A stretch of DNA of 64,000 bases, taken from contig CM051459.1 in NCBI GenBank assembly GCA_028095005.1, positions 203,151,902 through 203,215,901 of the forward strand, read 5' to 3'. The notes beneath the pieces were generated by a model. The model did not search any database and was not told the origin of the DNA. It saw nothing but the letters and a program-made list of their open reading frames with translations. Source of the stretch: Rhynchospora pubera (taxonomy: Eukaryota; Streptophyta; Magnoliopsida; Poales; Cyperaceae). Positions 1 through 9,565 of this stretch are shown here, piece by piece; within the stretch, counting starts at the first letter, position 1; each line of letters starts with the position of its first letter. Both the position numbers and the translations under genes were made by a program.

Positions 1-2590
1 CGCGCACGCGAAGAGGTGTCACACGCTAGATCTAGCATGTAAACAAGGATTTCTACCGTTCAATTGGTTTGATCTGCGGTTGAATATCAATCGCCAGCCG
101 AAGCAACACTATTGATTGGTTTTCCATCTAATATAGAAATAAATTGAATAACACATCTATTTATATCGCTGGTAAACTAAAAACATATTTTTATTGTCTA
201 ATATTATTTTGTTTTTTTATTTACCTATATGAGGACATCTTACGTATGTCTTACATATATATTCTTCAGTGGCAACTGCCAACTGTCAAGGCGATGTTGG
301 GTAAAAGAGATTGGTGCTCTCAAGTTAGAACTTAGTAGTCTCCTTCACACCGTTAATTCCTCTCCTAATTGCGCCACTGTGCTATTTTTTATTATTATTT
401 TTTTAAATAAGACCGTAGGCTCCTACCGTGCTAATTGCAATTGATCCAGTTGGGTGCGACTTTCTGGGTACGTAAGTCACGTAACCTGCGCAACTCATCT
501 TCCAAGGCGTATGACTGTATGTGTATGAATTTTAAAAAAAAATGACTGTATGTGTATGAGGCATGTGCCGACAACGTGTCCGTTCCTTGTGATAGGTATG
601 ACCGTGTCTATTTCTCTTTGTAATTTATATGAGATCATGACCGTGTCTTTTGTGTCGTTGGCCGTGTCATGGTGTCAATATGTCATTAATATGTTTGCAA
701 CCTACACGTGTCGAGAAACGGGTGCGTCTGAATTTGTAACGTGTCCGTGCTTCAGAGATCAGAGCTCGTCATCGTCTTAATTACATGGAACAGAGGATCA
801 TAGATACTGATTATAATTTTTGGTGAACGTATAATGAGGGGGAGAAAAAAAAAATTCAAATTGTTGACTGTGCCTCTCTAAATAAATTACTTTAATTTTA
901 CAAAAATTATAATTTGTGGTGCGAGCTTGGGTAATCAAAACGCTAAAGCAGTAGTGCGAGCTCGAGGGTGGTAATATGCAAAAAAGAAAAAGGCCTACAT
1001 ATAGATTACCACTAATAACAGCAGACATTATAAGTTGTCGGACTCGGACAAGTAGGTAATTTGTTACGTCATTGTAGTACTAATTAGCTATATGATTCAA
1101 AAAATTATAACTTCCCAACTTTAATTTATTTATCGACATTAATAATGAAACGAAAAGTTGCAAAAGAAAATTAAAACTAGAATAATTCTAAATTATATAA
1201 GACTTTTTATGTGCAGATTAAATCTTACAGGACAAAAACATGTTTTTTTAGTAAGGCAAATTCTACGACTACGATGACCATTTTTATATATCGACTTTTT
1301 CTTGCAAAATGATTAATTGTCTTTTATAAAATAATAAATGACTGTGATTGATTTCCACAAAAATAAAACTCAAACATGATTTGGAAAAATTAATCAAGGA
1401 CAGAACATCCTTTGAGTAAAAATATCAAATTGATTAACCTATAAGGCTATAACAAAAACGCGAGTCACGATCGCTTCTCTTCAATATTTTGAATCTTATA
1501 GTAAATAAATGCAAAAACAATCTTTTCTCAAAATGTAAAAGTAATAACTTTCTTAAACTTAATTAATTATATATATATATTAGATGTCTGTTAAGAAAAT
1601 TTTCAATAATTTTAGATGTGCTTAAAAATGTGTGGTAATTCAAACTCTTAATGGTTATGAGGCGTCTTAAAAATTAGATCAGCTTGTTGGATATATGACT
1701 TCAGTTAATTTTTCAATGATGATTGAAAACTTTTTCTCACCATCTTCTAAGTTCTGAACTTCTGATGGTGAGGAAGGACGACTTTGAAGACCCATTGTTG
1801 TCTTTGGGCCCGGAAAGGTATTGTGCGTGATAAAAGATCGAGAATAAGAAAATCGAGGCAGTTCCGTTCCAACTATAACCAAACAAACAACACATTCAGA
1901 CATTATAAAATTTGTAATTAACTAATGTTGGTGCCAGTTAATCTCCACACCACTGTCGAGAATCGTTGTATGGAAGGTTGAAAACTTTAACAAAAACAAG
2001 ACGTACGAAAGAAAACAAATTAAACTATATATCAGCGAATTCGCAAGTTCATAGATTCAGTTCTTTGCTACTAATAGCGCAAGCTCAAAACATTCATATT
2101 TGCCTCTTGTAAACGAAATTTGTACTTCATATTTGTTTAATAAATTTTGTTTGAGCTAATTATCGCCAAAGTGCCGAACGGTCTTAAAAAAATAATAACT
2201 CGGATTTATCAGTAAAAAAAGAATGTACCAGATTAATAAACAAACCCTTTGAAACATTTATATATTATATATTATTATTTCTCATATGGTGTCAAGAAAA
2301 ACTCAAATTTGACGCATATACAGGTTTAGATTAATATGAAATAACATTACGTTGAATAGTTATTAAATTTAGTTTTAGAGCCGCATTTGTGTTTGTTAGG
2401 ATCATATAATTATATAAAAATAAGAATAATCACCGAATATGTCCCGTGTTATAGATTAGTACACATATTGTCTTAACTAGTAATTAGTACAAATTATCTT
2501 AATATGCGAATGCTTAATGGCATCATTTTTTTTTTCTTGGAGACTCTTAAACGTGAAATATATATAGTTGCAAATAAAGTAATATTTCTT
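1..2590. other. AT-rich intergenic stretch, no gene seen
   Basis: No reading frame here has a recognisable domain or convincing splice pattern. The longest frames (about 60-76 codons) are of low complexity. A minus-strand frame near 1679-1903 looks somewhat protein-like (a Ser/Pro-rich stretch followed by a charged helix) but I do not recognise it and its base use matches the surroundings. There are short TA runs around 1567-1582. The stretch ends at the GGTTC target site of the copia element. Confidence 0.5.
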
Positions 2591-2595
2591 GGTTC

Positions 2596-2957
2596 TGTAA
2601 ACAAAAGCAATCACAGAAAAGAACACGAAGATTTTACGTGGTTCGGTACAATATGTACCTACGTCCACGACTCACACACACCACACTTTTTATTTCTTTT
2701 CAATAATAATGGAGTACAAGAGAGAATTGGGGAAGAAGATAGGTCAGAAAGGAAGAGAAATGCACCTCCTTTATAATAGGTAGGCTAATATTTCTTTTTA
2801 TTACATTTCCATATATGCAAAAATCATAAAAAGGAAATTCAGAAGGTCCAACTCGGACCGAGTTCAGGCCAACTCGGACCGAGCCAAAGAGGTGTGGTTC
2901 AACTCGGTCCGAGTTCAAGCCATCTCGGACCGAGCCAAACAACCCCTTTTCTCCACA
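2596..2957 (-). repeat. 3' LTR of copia 1
   Basis: This is the downstream LTR relative to the minus-strand element. It differs from its partner by C/T in the segment around 2667 and A/G around 2763. Four copies of an 11-bp dyad, CTCGGACCGAG or its complement, lie between about 2850 and 2936 near the LTR edge. TSD GGTTC precedes it. Confidence 0.95.
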
Positions 2958-2964
2958 CTCCCCC

Positions 2965-5900
2965 TCAAGTTGGCAGGTAGATATTTTGCATGCCCAACTT
3001 GTCAATTGCTTCATGAAAATTAGTACTAGACACACCCTTGGTTAGTATGTCTGCAAGTTGCTCTTCCGTTCTTACATGAGGAATACTAATAACTCCTTCT
3101 TCAATGTTCTGTCGGATAAAATGTCGATCTACTTCAATGTGCTTGGTCCTATCATGCTGCACCGGATTGTGAGATATTGCAATAGCTGCCTTGTTGTCAC
3201 AAAACAGCTTCATCTCCCTGTTATCATAGAAGCCAAGATCCTTGAGTACTCTCTTTATCCATAGTAATTCTTGCAGTCCTTTAGCAATTCCTCTGAACTC
3301 AGCTTCAGCACTTGATAGAGCCACTACCTTCTGCTTCTTACTTCTCCATGTGACCAAATTGCCACCAACAAAAGTGAAGTACCCAGATGTAGATTTCCTA
3401 TCAGTCACATCTCCTGCCCAGTCAGAGTCTGTATATCCTTCAATCTGAAGATGTCCATTTCTTTTGAAAAAGATACCTCGTCCTGGAGATCCCTTGAGAT
3501 ACCTAAGTATCCACATAACCGCTTCCATATGTTGCTCACTAGGAGCGTGCATGAACTGACTTACTACAGAAACTGCATAGGCAATATCAGGCCTAGTATG
3601 TGATAAATAAATCAATCTCCCTACTAATCTCTGGTATTGTTCCTTGTTTGTTGGTACCTGATCAGGAAATATTCCTAGTTTGTTGTTCTGTTTGGTAGGT
3701 GTGTCTACAGGTTTGCAATCCAACATTCCTGTTTCAGCAAGCAAATCTAGTACATATTTTCTCTGAGATAGAGATATACCTTCTTTGCTCCGTGTGACCT
3801 CAATCCCTAGAAAGTATTTCAATCCGCCCAGGTTCTTCATTTCAAATTCCTTGGACAATTTTCTCTCTAGATCTTGGATTCCTTCAGAGTCATCACCTGT
3901 AATTATCATGTCATCAACATAGATTATCAAGATTACAATTTTTCCTTTATTCTTGTAAAAGAACAATGTATGATCTGTATCACTCTGGGTGTATCCATAT
4001 CCTTTCATTGCATTGCAAAATCTTCCAAACCAGGCCCTTGGCGACTGTTTTAGACCATATAGTGCTTTCTTCAACTTGCATACAAGAGCTTGTTCACTTG
4101 AATGACCATATCCCGGTGGGATGTCCATGTAGATTTCCTCATCTATGTCCCCATGTAGGAATGCATTCTTTACATCAAACTGATGTAGTGGCCAATTTTT
4201 ATTTGCTGCGATGGACAACAGTATTCTAACAGTATTCAGCTTGGCTACAGGTGAGAATGTCTCCTGATAATCTACCCCATATGTCTGAGAGTACCCCTTT
4301 GCAACTAGCCTAACTTTATACCTGTCAATTCCTCCAGTGGGCCCATATTTAACTGTAAATATCCATCTGCAACCTACTGTCTTTCTATCTCTTGGCCTAC
4401 TCACCAGTTCCCAGGTCTCATTCTTTTCAAGTGCATCCATTTCTGTCTTTATTGCATCCATCCATTTGGGATCACTGAGTGCTTCATTCAGATTTCTTGG
4501 AATGTGAACTGACGCCATGGTTCTATCAAATTCTTTCACAGAATCTGGCATGTAAGACATAGTCATAAAGTTCGCCATTGCATACCTGCCCTCGCCAACC
4601 TCATCTGGTCTATACCTCTTAGGAGGCCTGCCTCTGTTAAACCTGAAAGGTAACTGATAACCAGGATTAGTAGTAACGGGTTCAACATTACTTACTTCTG
4701 ACTCCGGAGTCTGGTCATGTGGCGAAGTAGGAGACTGTATCATTTCTTCATCTTCACTTTCCAAACTTTCTTCAGATGGACCCGAGTTAACCAATGGGTC
4801 CATTTCTAGATTCAAATTCTCACATTCAGTTGATCTCGGATCGAGATGGGTCAAACTCGGACCGAGATGGGTCGAACTCGGACCGAGATGGGTCGAACTC
4901 GGACCGAGATGAGTCCAACTCGGACCGAGTTGAACAGGTTCATTTGGGCAAATCTCAGATTTCGAACCAAAAACATCATTTCTTACTGCATCGAACCAGA
5001 GTTCATTGTCTATCACACTCTCCCCCTGAGAATGAGTCTGGTTTTTACAGAAATACCCTTCATTTTCAATAAATGTCACATCCATGGTGGTATAGACTTT
5101 TCTAGAGGATGGATTCATGCACCTATAGCCCTTTTGATGTTGACCATAGCCTATGAACACACATTTTTCAGCACAAGGATCCAACTTTGACCTTTGATGT
5201 TTCTGTATATGAACATAGGCAATACACCCAAATACCTTTGGTGGAATTGTAAGGACAGAGGGAATTAAGCAGTGTTTTGAAAGTACTTGCAAGGGTGTTT
5301 GGAAGTCAAGTACCACAGAAGGCACCCTATTCATCAAGTAAACTGCTGATGTAACTGCATTATCCCAATAAGAATGAGGTACATTGTTTTCTAGCATCAT
5401 TGCCCTAGTCATTTCTAAGATTTGCCTATTCTTTCGCTCTGCTATACCATTTTGTTGGGGAGTACCCACACAACTTGTTTCATGTATAATCCCATTGGTG
5501 TTAAAAAATTCTCTTACTGTTTTGTTGACAAATTCACTTCCATTATCACTTCTGAAAATTTTAACATTTCTATCAAACTGGTTCTTTACCATGGTAATGA
5601 AAGATTTGATGGCAAGTGGTACCTCACTTTTATGCTTTACCAAATTAATCCATGTCATTCTGGTACAATTGTCAACAAATAACACAAACCATCTGTTACC
5701 ACCTAGGGATTCAACTGGGGAAGGTCCCCATACATCAGAGTGAACCAGGTCAAAAGGAGTGGTTTTGTCATTATCCAAGTTCTTAGCAAAATGGGCTCGA
5801 TGACTCTTAGATTTAATACATACCTCACACTCAAAAGATTCGTTCTCAAATCCAGAAAATAAACTTGGATAAAGTTTCTTGAGATACCCGAATGAAGGAT

Positions 5901-6555
5901 GTCCCAAACGTCTGTGCCACATCCAAATTGAAGACTTCCTACTTGAACTCGAGCCAGCAGATAAGTGAGCTCTTCCAGTAGCTATGTCTTCCAAATGATA
6001 CAGTCCTCCCTTCTTAATACCACGACCGATAATCTCCTTTGTCATAAGGTCCTGAAAGAGACAAAATCTGGGATACATGAGTACAACACAGTTCAGTTCT
6101 TCACACAATTGACATACAGACAATAGTCTTGATGAAAGAGAAGGAACCAATAAAGTATTTGAAAGAGTTAGAGAAGAGGAAAATTGAACATCTCCAGCCC
6201 CTGTGACTGGATAAACTTCCCCATTTGCATTGACGATCTCAGTCCTCCTTGGATGAGATTCTCTTATCAAGTCTTCCTTATTGTAAGTCATATGATCGGT
6301 TGCCCCTGAATCTATAATCCAACAATCGTTTAGGTTTTGGATATGAGTCATGGTTTCTGGTACTTTGGTTGTTAGAGATTTGGGGTCGGTTTCGGTGTTA
6401 AAATTCAAGGAAGAAGGATCAACTGCGCAGTAACTCACGCAAGGAATAAACTCACACAGTAACTCGGTGAGATCTCGTCGAGAAGAACAGGTCTGATTGT
6501 GCAGTAATTCGCACAATGAGGAATCGACTGTGCAGTAACTCGCACAGGGATACAA
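2965..6555 (-). CDS. Copia pol polyprotein lacking Gag (PR-IN-RT-RNaseH)
   Basis: An open frame of 1,196 codons. The first ~60 residues are Cys-rich and built from an imperfect repeat in the leader rather than from Gag. The aspartic protease motif DSGATDHM is at residues 82-89 and the GAG-pre-integrase segment is near 211-256. Integrase shows Asp274, Asp337 (in SDNGSEF) and Glu373 as the DDE triad. Reverse transcriptase includes the YVDD box, and RNase H follows with its SDWAGD and SSAEAEF motifs. Between integrase and RT is a run of LGPSxTHL-like heptads. The UBN2/Gag domain and the zinc knuckle usual for copia are absent. The Met at 6555 was taken as start because it is the first in frame after the primer-binding site. 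The enzymes look intact, so the protein could still be active, but a particle would need another element's Gag. Confidence 0.93.
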   Translation of the reverse strand: MYPCASYCTVDSSLCELLHNQTCSSRRDLTELLCEFIPCVSYCAVDPSSLNFNTETDPKSLTTKVPETMTHIQNLNDCWIIDSGATDHMTYNKEDLIRESHPRRTEIVNANGEVYPVTGAGDVQFSSSLTLSNTLLVPSLSSRLLSVCQLCEELNCVVLMYPRFCLFQDLMTKEIIGRGIKKGGLYHLEDIATGRAHLSAGSSSSRKSSIWMWHRRLGHPSFGYLKKLYPSLFSGFENESFECEVCIKSKSHRAHFAKNLDNDKTTPFDLVHSDVWGPSPVESLGGNRWFVLFVDNCTRMTWINLVKHKSEVPLAIKSFITMVKNQFDRNVKIFRSDNGSEFVNKTVREFFNTNGIIHETSCVGTPQQNGIAERKNRQILEMTRAMMLENNVPHSYWDNAVTSAVYLMNRVPSVVLDFQTPLQVLSKHCLIPSVLTIPPKVFGCIAYVHIQKHQRSKLDPCAEKCVFIGYGQHQKGYRCMNPSSRKVYTTMDVTFIENEGYFCKNQTHSQGESVIDNELWFDAVRNDVFGSKSEICPNEPVQLGPSWTHLGPSSTHLGPSSTHLGPSLTHLDPRSTECENLNLEMDPLVNSGPSEESLESEDEEMIQSPTSPHDQTPESEVSNVEPVTTNPGYQLPFRFNRGRPPKRYRPDEVGEGRYAMANFMTMSYMPDSVKEFDRTMASVHIPRNLNEALSDPKWMDAIKTEMDALEKNETWELVSRPRDRKTVGCRWIFTVKYGPTGGIDRYKVRLVAKGYSQTYGVDYQETFSPVAKLNTVRILLSIAANKNWPLHQFDVKNAFLHGDIDEEIYMDIPPGYGHSSEQALVCKLKKALYGLKQSPRAWFGRFCNAMKGYGYTQSDTDHTLFFYKNKGKIVILIIYVDDMIITGDDSEGIQDLERKLSKEFEMKNLGGLKYFLGIEVTRSKEGISLSQRKYVLDLLAETGMLDCKPVDTPTKQNNKLGIFPDQVPTNKEQYQRLVGRLIYLSHTRPDIAYAVSVVSQFMHAPSEQHMEAVMWILRYLKGSPGRGIFFKRNGHLQIEGYTDSDWAGDVTDRKSTSGYFTFVGGNLVTWRSKKQKVVALSSAEAEFRGIAKGLQELLWIKRVLKDLGFYDNREMKLFCDNKAAIAISHNPVQHDRTKHIEVDRHFIRQNIEEGVISIPHVRTEEQLADILTKGVSSTNFHEAIDKLGMQNIYLPT
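4836..4931 (-). repeat. In-frame 21-bp tandem repeat in copia 1 pol
   Basis: About four and a half units of a 21-bp repeat, each with the dyad CTCGGACCGAG (one unit has CTCGGATCGAG). Because 21 is a multiple of three, the repeat stays in frame and encodes LGPSxTH-type heptads in the linker between integrase and reverse transcriptase. The same dyad occurs four times in each LTR of this element. Confidence 0.9.
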
Positions 6556-6601
6556 AAACGATAATAACGCACAGATCTCAGAACCTATCTCTCTGATACC
6601 A

Positions 6602-6963
6602 TGTAAACAAAAGCAATCACAGAAAAGAACACGAAGATTTTACGTGGTTCGGTACAATATGTACCTACGTCCATGACTCACACACACCACACTTTTTATT
6701 TCTTTTCAATAATAATGGAGTACAAGAGAGAATTGGGGAAGAAGATAGGTCAGAAAGGAAGAGAAATGCGCCTCCTTTATAATAGGTAGGCTAATATTTC
6801 TTTTTATTACATTTCCATATATGCAAAAATCATAAAAAGGAAATTCAGAAGGTCCAACTCGGACCGAGTTCAGGCCAACTCGGACCGAGCCAAAGAGGTG
6901 TGGTTCAACTCGGTCCGAGTTCAAGCCATCTCGGACCGAGCCAAACAACCCCTTTTCTCCACA
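6602..6963 (-). repeat. 5' LTR of copia 1
   Basis: This is the upstream LTR of the minus-strand element and should hold its promoter. It carries the same four dyad motifs (about 6856-6942) as the other LTR. The primer-binding site abuts it at 6591-6601 and TSD GGTTC follows at 6964-6968. Confidence 0.95.
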
Positions 6964-6968
6964 GGTTC

Positions 6969-8415
6969 CAAGCATTATCTCGGTGATATCATGCTTGGTG
7001 ACACTTAGCTACCCTCTTCAATTAATACGGACTCGTCCTTGTGTTAATTAAATTCAAAACATCAGCTGATATATTTATTTAACATTTTAAAACTCTTGAT
7101 GAGTTAAATCAACAAGCAAGCCTGAAAAGGACTCAATTGATAGTATTTTTTATCTTTTGGAGGGCCCAAATGAGAACAGCAAAGAGAGCAAAAGCACAAA
7201 GTGATATGAAGATGAGTAGATGACAACATGACGACGCGGTTGTAAATAAAAAGGACAATATGACGTTGTGTCAGTTAGGTTATTTAATTTGGCTTTTTCG
7301 AATTGCTCTGGATTAGGGGGGAAAAAAAACAACAACGTTTTGAAATCGTACTAACTTTTCATAGATATATGTATGTCGGATCAACATCACTACCAAAAAT
7401 ATAAATTTTAGGGGTGAAGTTAAAAACTTAAAAGAATCAGACATTCTGGCAAAATAATATGTGAGAGTTAAACATTTGTTAATAATCAACCAAATGTACA
7501 TAAATGTAAAGGAAACAAAATTATAGGGGTGTTATAACAAAAATTATATTCTGACTCTCTCTATGCCGCCGCACTAAAATTTATTCCGACATTGAAGTGT
7601 ATGGTTTTGGAACTGGTAGGAAACATTATGGGCTTATATTATTCGAGGAACAGAATTGTGATACCAATGCATATATAAATAATTGTTACTGCCCTCACTA
7701 GTCATGACATGATGACAAATTCAGTTTTTGATTGGTTCAAATAAATATATTTTGCCGCAAATTTTTACATTATAGCTTTGCTGCATGTTGACTTAAATTG
7801 GACCAATGTGCATCTAACAAGAAGTACAATTTTTGTTATTTAATAACACAACCATAAGTTTATCCGTGACAATAATTCTAGCTACTAACGTAAGTCAAAC
7901 TATACTTCTAAGACCAAGGGACATTAGTGGACCGCACATGATTTGTGATGCTACTCCCCAAATGTTAAAGTTGTATTTGCCAAGGGGGAAAAAAAACGTT
8001 AATGTTTTTTTTTTTTTTTTTGACAAACTGCCCGTGGGCTTTCTCATTACTTAACAAATAAAATACAATCTCAGAGTTTCAGCTTAGCATCCAAATAAAA
8101 GAAAAGGATCCCCTAGTACTACAGTAATTCCCTCTGAATCCTAAACACAATAGGAACCGAAAAGAAAACACAGAAAGAAAAAGGATAAAAAAAGAAATTG
8201 CAAAATAGAAAACCTAACAACAATTTAAAAATACAGAGGGTACAAGGAGAACTTAACATCGACGAGGAACAATTATGGAGGCCTCTCCTGCAAAAAAACG
8301 TTAATGTTGTTAGTCTCTTACCATCCAGATTGGGACGGTGGGGCTTCCCTAAAATACTTGCTTATAGAATTTCCAATGGAGCAGCCAAGTTATATTATCA
8401 CAAATTTAATTTATT
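6969..8415. other. AT-rich intergenic stretch, no gene seen
   Basis: Sequence beyond the copia 1 target site. It holds poly-A and poly-T runs (for example around 8004-8021) and no frame with a recognisable domain. I see no RNA gene or well-bounded repeat. Confidence 0.5.
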
Positions 8416-8870
8416 CTTGGCTCCATTTGGATGAGGTGTGGGAAGAAGAGACGAAAGAAAAAGTGGGAAGAAGTATTGAAAAGTGTGTAACTTTGTGAAG
8501 AATTTGGATTGTTTAATAATAAATTTTTTCTCCACTTTCCTTATTCTCTTCTTCCCACTCTAATCCAAACACTAGGGGTGGATAACGTGTATCACTGAAA
8601 CGGAATGGGGTCATTCCGTTTTTCGTTCCATTTCAGTAACGGTACGAATCGGATGATTCGTGATTCGTTTCGTTTCGACGGAATGTGGCGGAACGGCCAT
8701 ATTTACACTATAAAATGCACAAACGAATTACGAAATGCATTCCGTTATTCGTTCCGTTTGCGAAACGGAATGAAATTTCATTTCGTTACACGTTCCACAT
8801 GAACGGAACGGAACGATTTTGCATATTCGCGGTATACCGCGCCCACCCCTACTAAACACAGCCTTATTGA
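8416..8870. mobile_element. Tourist-like MITE interrupted by an hAT-like MITE
   Basis: The left part (about 8418-8564) starts with a GGCTCCATTTGGAT-type end, has GGGAAGAAG/CTTCTTCCC inverted stretches and closes with ATCCAAACAC. That end is broken by the inserted element at 8573-8851 and resumes as CTAAACACAGCC. A sister copy with the same ends lies at 8925-9079. I could not find a clear 3-bp target duplication for this interrupted copy, so its outer boundaries are approximate. Confidence 0.6.
8573..8851. mobile_element. hAT-like MITE
   Basis: A 279-bp element with terminal inverted repeats TAGGGGTGG and CCACCCCTA. It is flanked by an 8-bp duplication with one mismatch, CCAAACAC (8565-8572) and CTAAACAC (8852-8859). 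An 8-bp duplication is the hAT signature. The inside is filled with inverted AACGGAACG / CGTTCCGTTT motifs of the kind also seen at both ends of the hAT transposon at 47029-52033. It encodes no protein. Confidence 0.85.
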
Positions 8871-8924
8871 ACTAAATTTTTACTCTCTTTATATTTTTTT
8901 TAATAGGATGAAGTTGCTCTCTAA

Positions 8925-9079
8925 GGCTCCGTTTGGATAGGTGTGGGAAGAAGGGAAGAAGGGAAGAAGTGGGAAGAAGTATTGGAAAGTGTGTAAATTT
9001 GTGAAGAGTTTGAATTGTTTATAATTTTTTCTTCTTCTTCTTTTTTCTTCTTTTTTCTTCCAACGATCCAAACGCACCC
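8925..9079. mobile_element. Tourist/PIF-Harbinger-like MITE
   Basis: A 155-bp element with ends GGCTCCGTTTGGAT and ATCCAAACGCACCC and a TAA duplication on both sides (8922-8924 and 9080-9082), the 3-bp target typical of PIF/Harbinger. The inside is a GGGAAGAAG-rich left half facing a CTTCTTC-rich right half. It is the sister of the interrupted copy about 500 bp upstream. Confidence 0.8.
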
Positions 9080-9483
9080 TAAAATATTATTATAACCTGT
9101 GCAAACCAAAGTGGACAAAATATAAAATATATGACTGTAAATGAGAAAGAAAAAGCAATGCTGTGGAGAACAAATCTTTCAAATATTATATTTCTTCATA
9201 TCCCCCAACAATTTCTAAAATTGAAAACTATATATCTATTTAACATCGAAATATATTTCTTAGATTACGCTGTCAGATATGACATAGATGAGCAAATTAA
9301 TTAGGCGTATTTATACCTAATTCATTATAAAAAGAAACAAGATTTAAGAGAGAGGGATTGTATACGAAAAAAATTATATAACTGTGCCTTGAACCCAACT
9401 TTGGATCGACCAATGTTGCCCTTAAATAACACAAAAGCCCACAAAAGTGGCACCATTTAAAGCGCCTTACAACATACAACCAT

Positions 9484-9490
9484 TATATAA
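9484..9490 (+). promoter_or_regulatory. Probable TATA box of the aldo-keto reductase gene
   Basis: TATATAA lies 76 bp upstream of the ATG at 9566, leaving room for a start near 9515 and a leader of about 50 bases. No other TATA-like word is as well placed. Confidence 0.55.
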
Positions 9491-9565
9491 GCTATATTAC
9501 TCCCTACAACCCTCTTCACACAATTCACTCATAAACAAACAAAACTTTTCAACTGTTCCATTGCC

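Larger units (their letters stand above)
2596..6963 (-). mobile_element. Ty1/copia LTR retrotransposon, gag-less (copia 1)
   Basis: This is a structurally bounded element of 4,368 bp. Two 362-bp LTRs (2596-2957 and 6602-6963) both begin TG and end CA. They are flanked by the 5-bp target duplication GGTTC at 2591-2595 and 6964-6968. On the minus strand the primer-binding site beside the 5' LTR reads TGGTATCAGAG (complement of 6591-6601), matching the 3' end of plant initiator tRNA-Met. A polypurine tract lies at 2958-2964. I counted two differences between the LTRs (about 99.4% identity), so insertion was recent. The internal region is mostly one pol frame. No gag coding sequence lies between the primer-binding site and the protease, so the element probably needed Gag in trans. 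Confidence 0.95.

Noticed and set aside
550..780. 76-codon plus-strand frame with Cys and Ser runs
   Set aside because: No domain, no splice context, and GTGTC-rich low-complexity DNA explains it.
2700..3035. 111-codon minus-strand frame and its 89-codon twin at 6706-6975
   Set aside because: Both lie in the copia 1 LTRs and are the same frame in each; they are by-products of the LTR sequence.
4794..5190. Plus-strand frames with RTEMG repeats opposite copia 1 pol
   Set aside because: Antisense shadows of the 21-bp repeat in pol.
6591..6601. CTCTGATACCA next to the LTR, as in a tRNA 3' end
   Set aside because: It is the complement of the primer-binding site, not a tRNA gene; no cloverleaf can be drawn. 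The same applies to 40790-40801.
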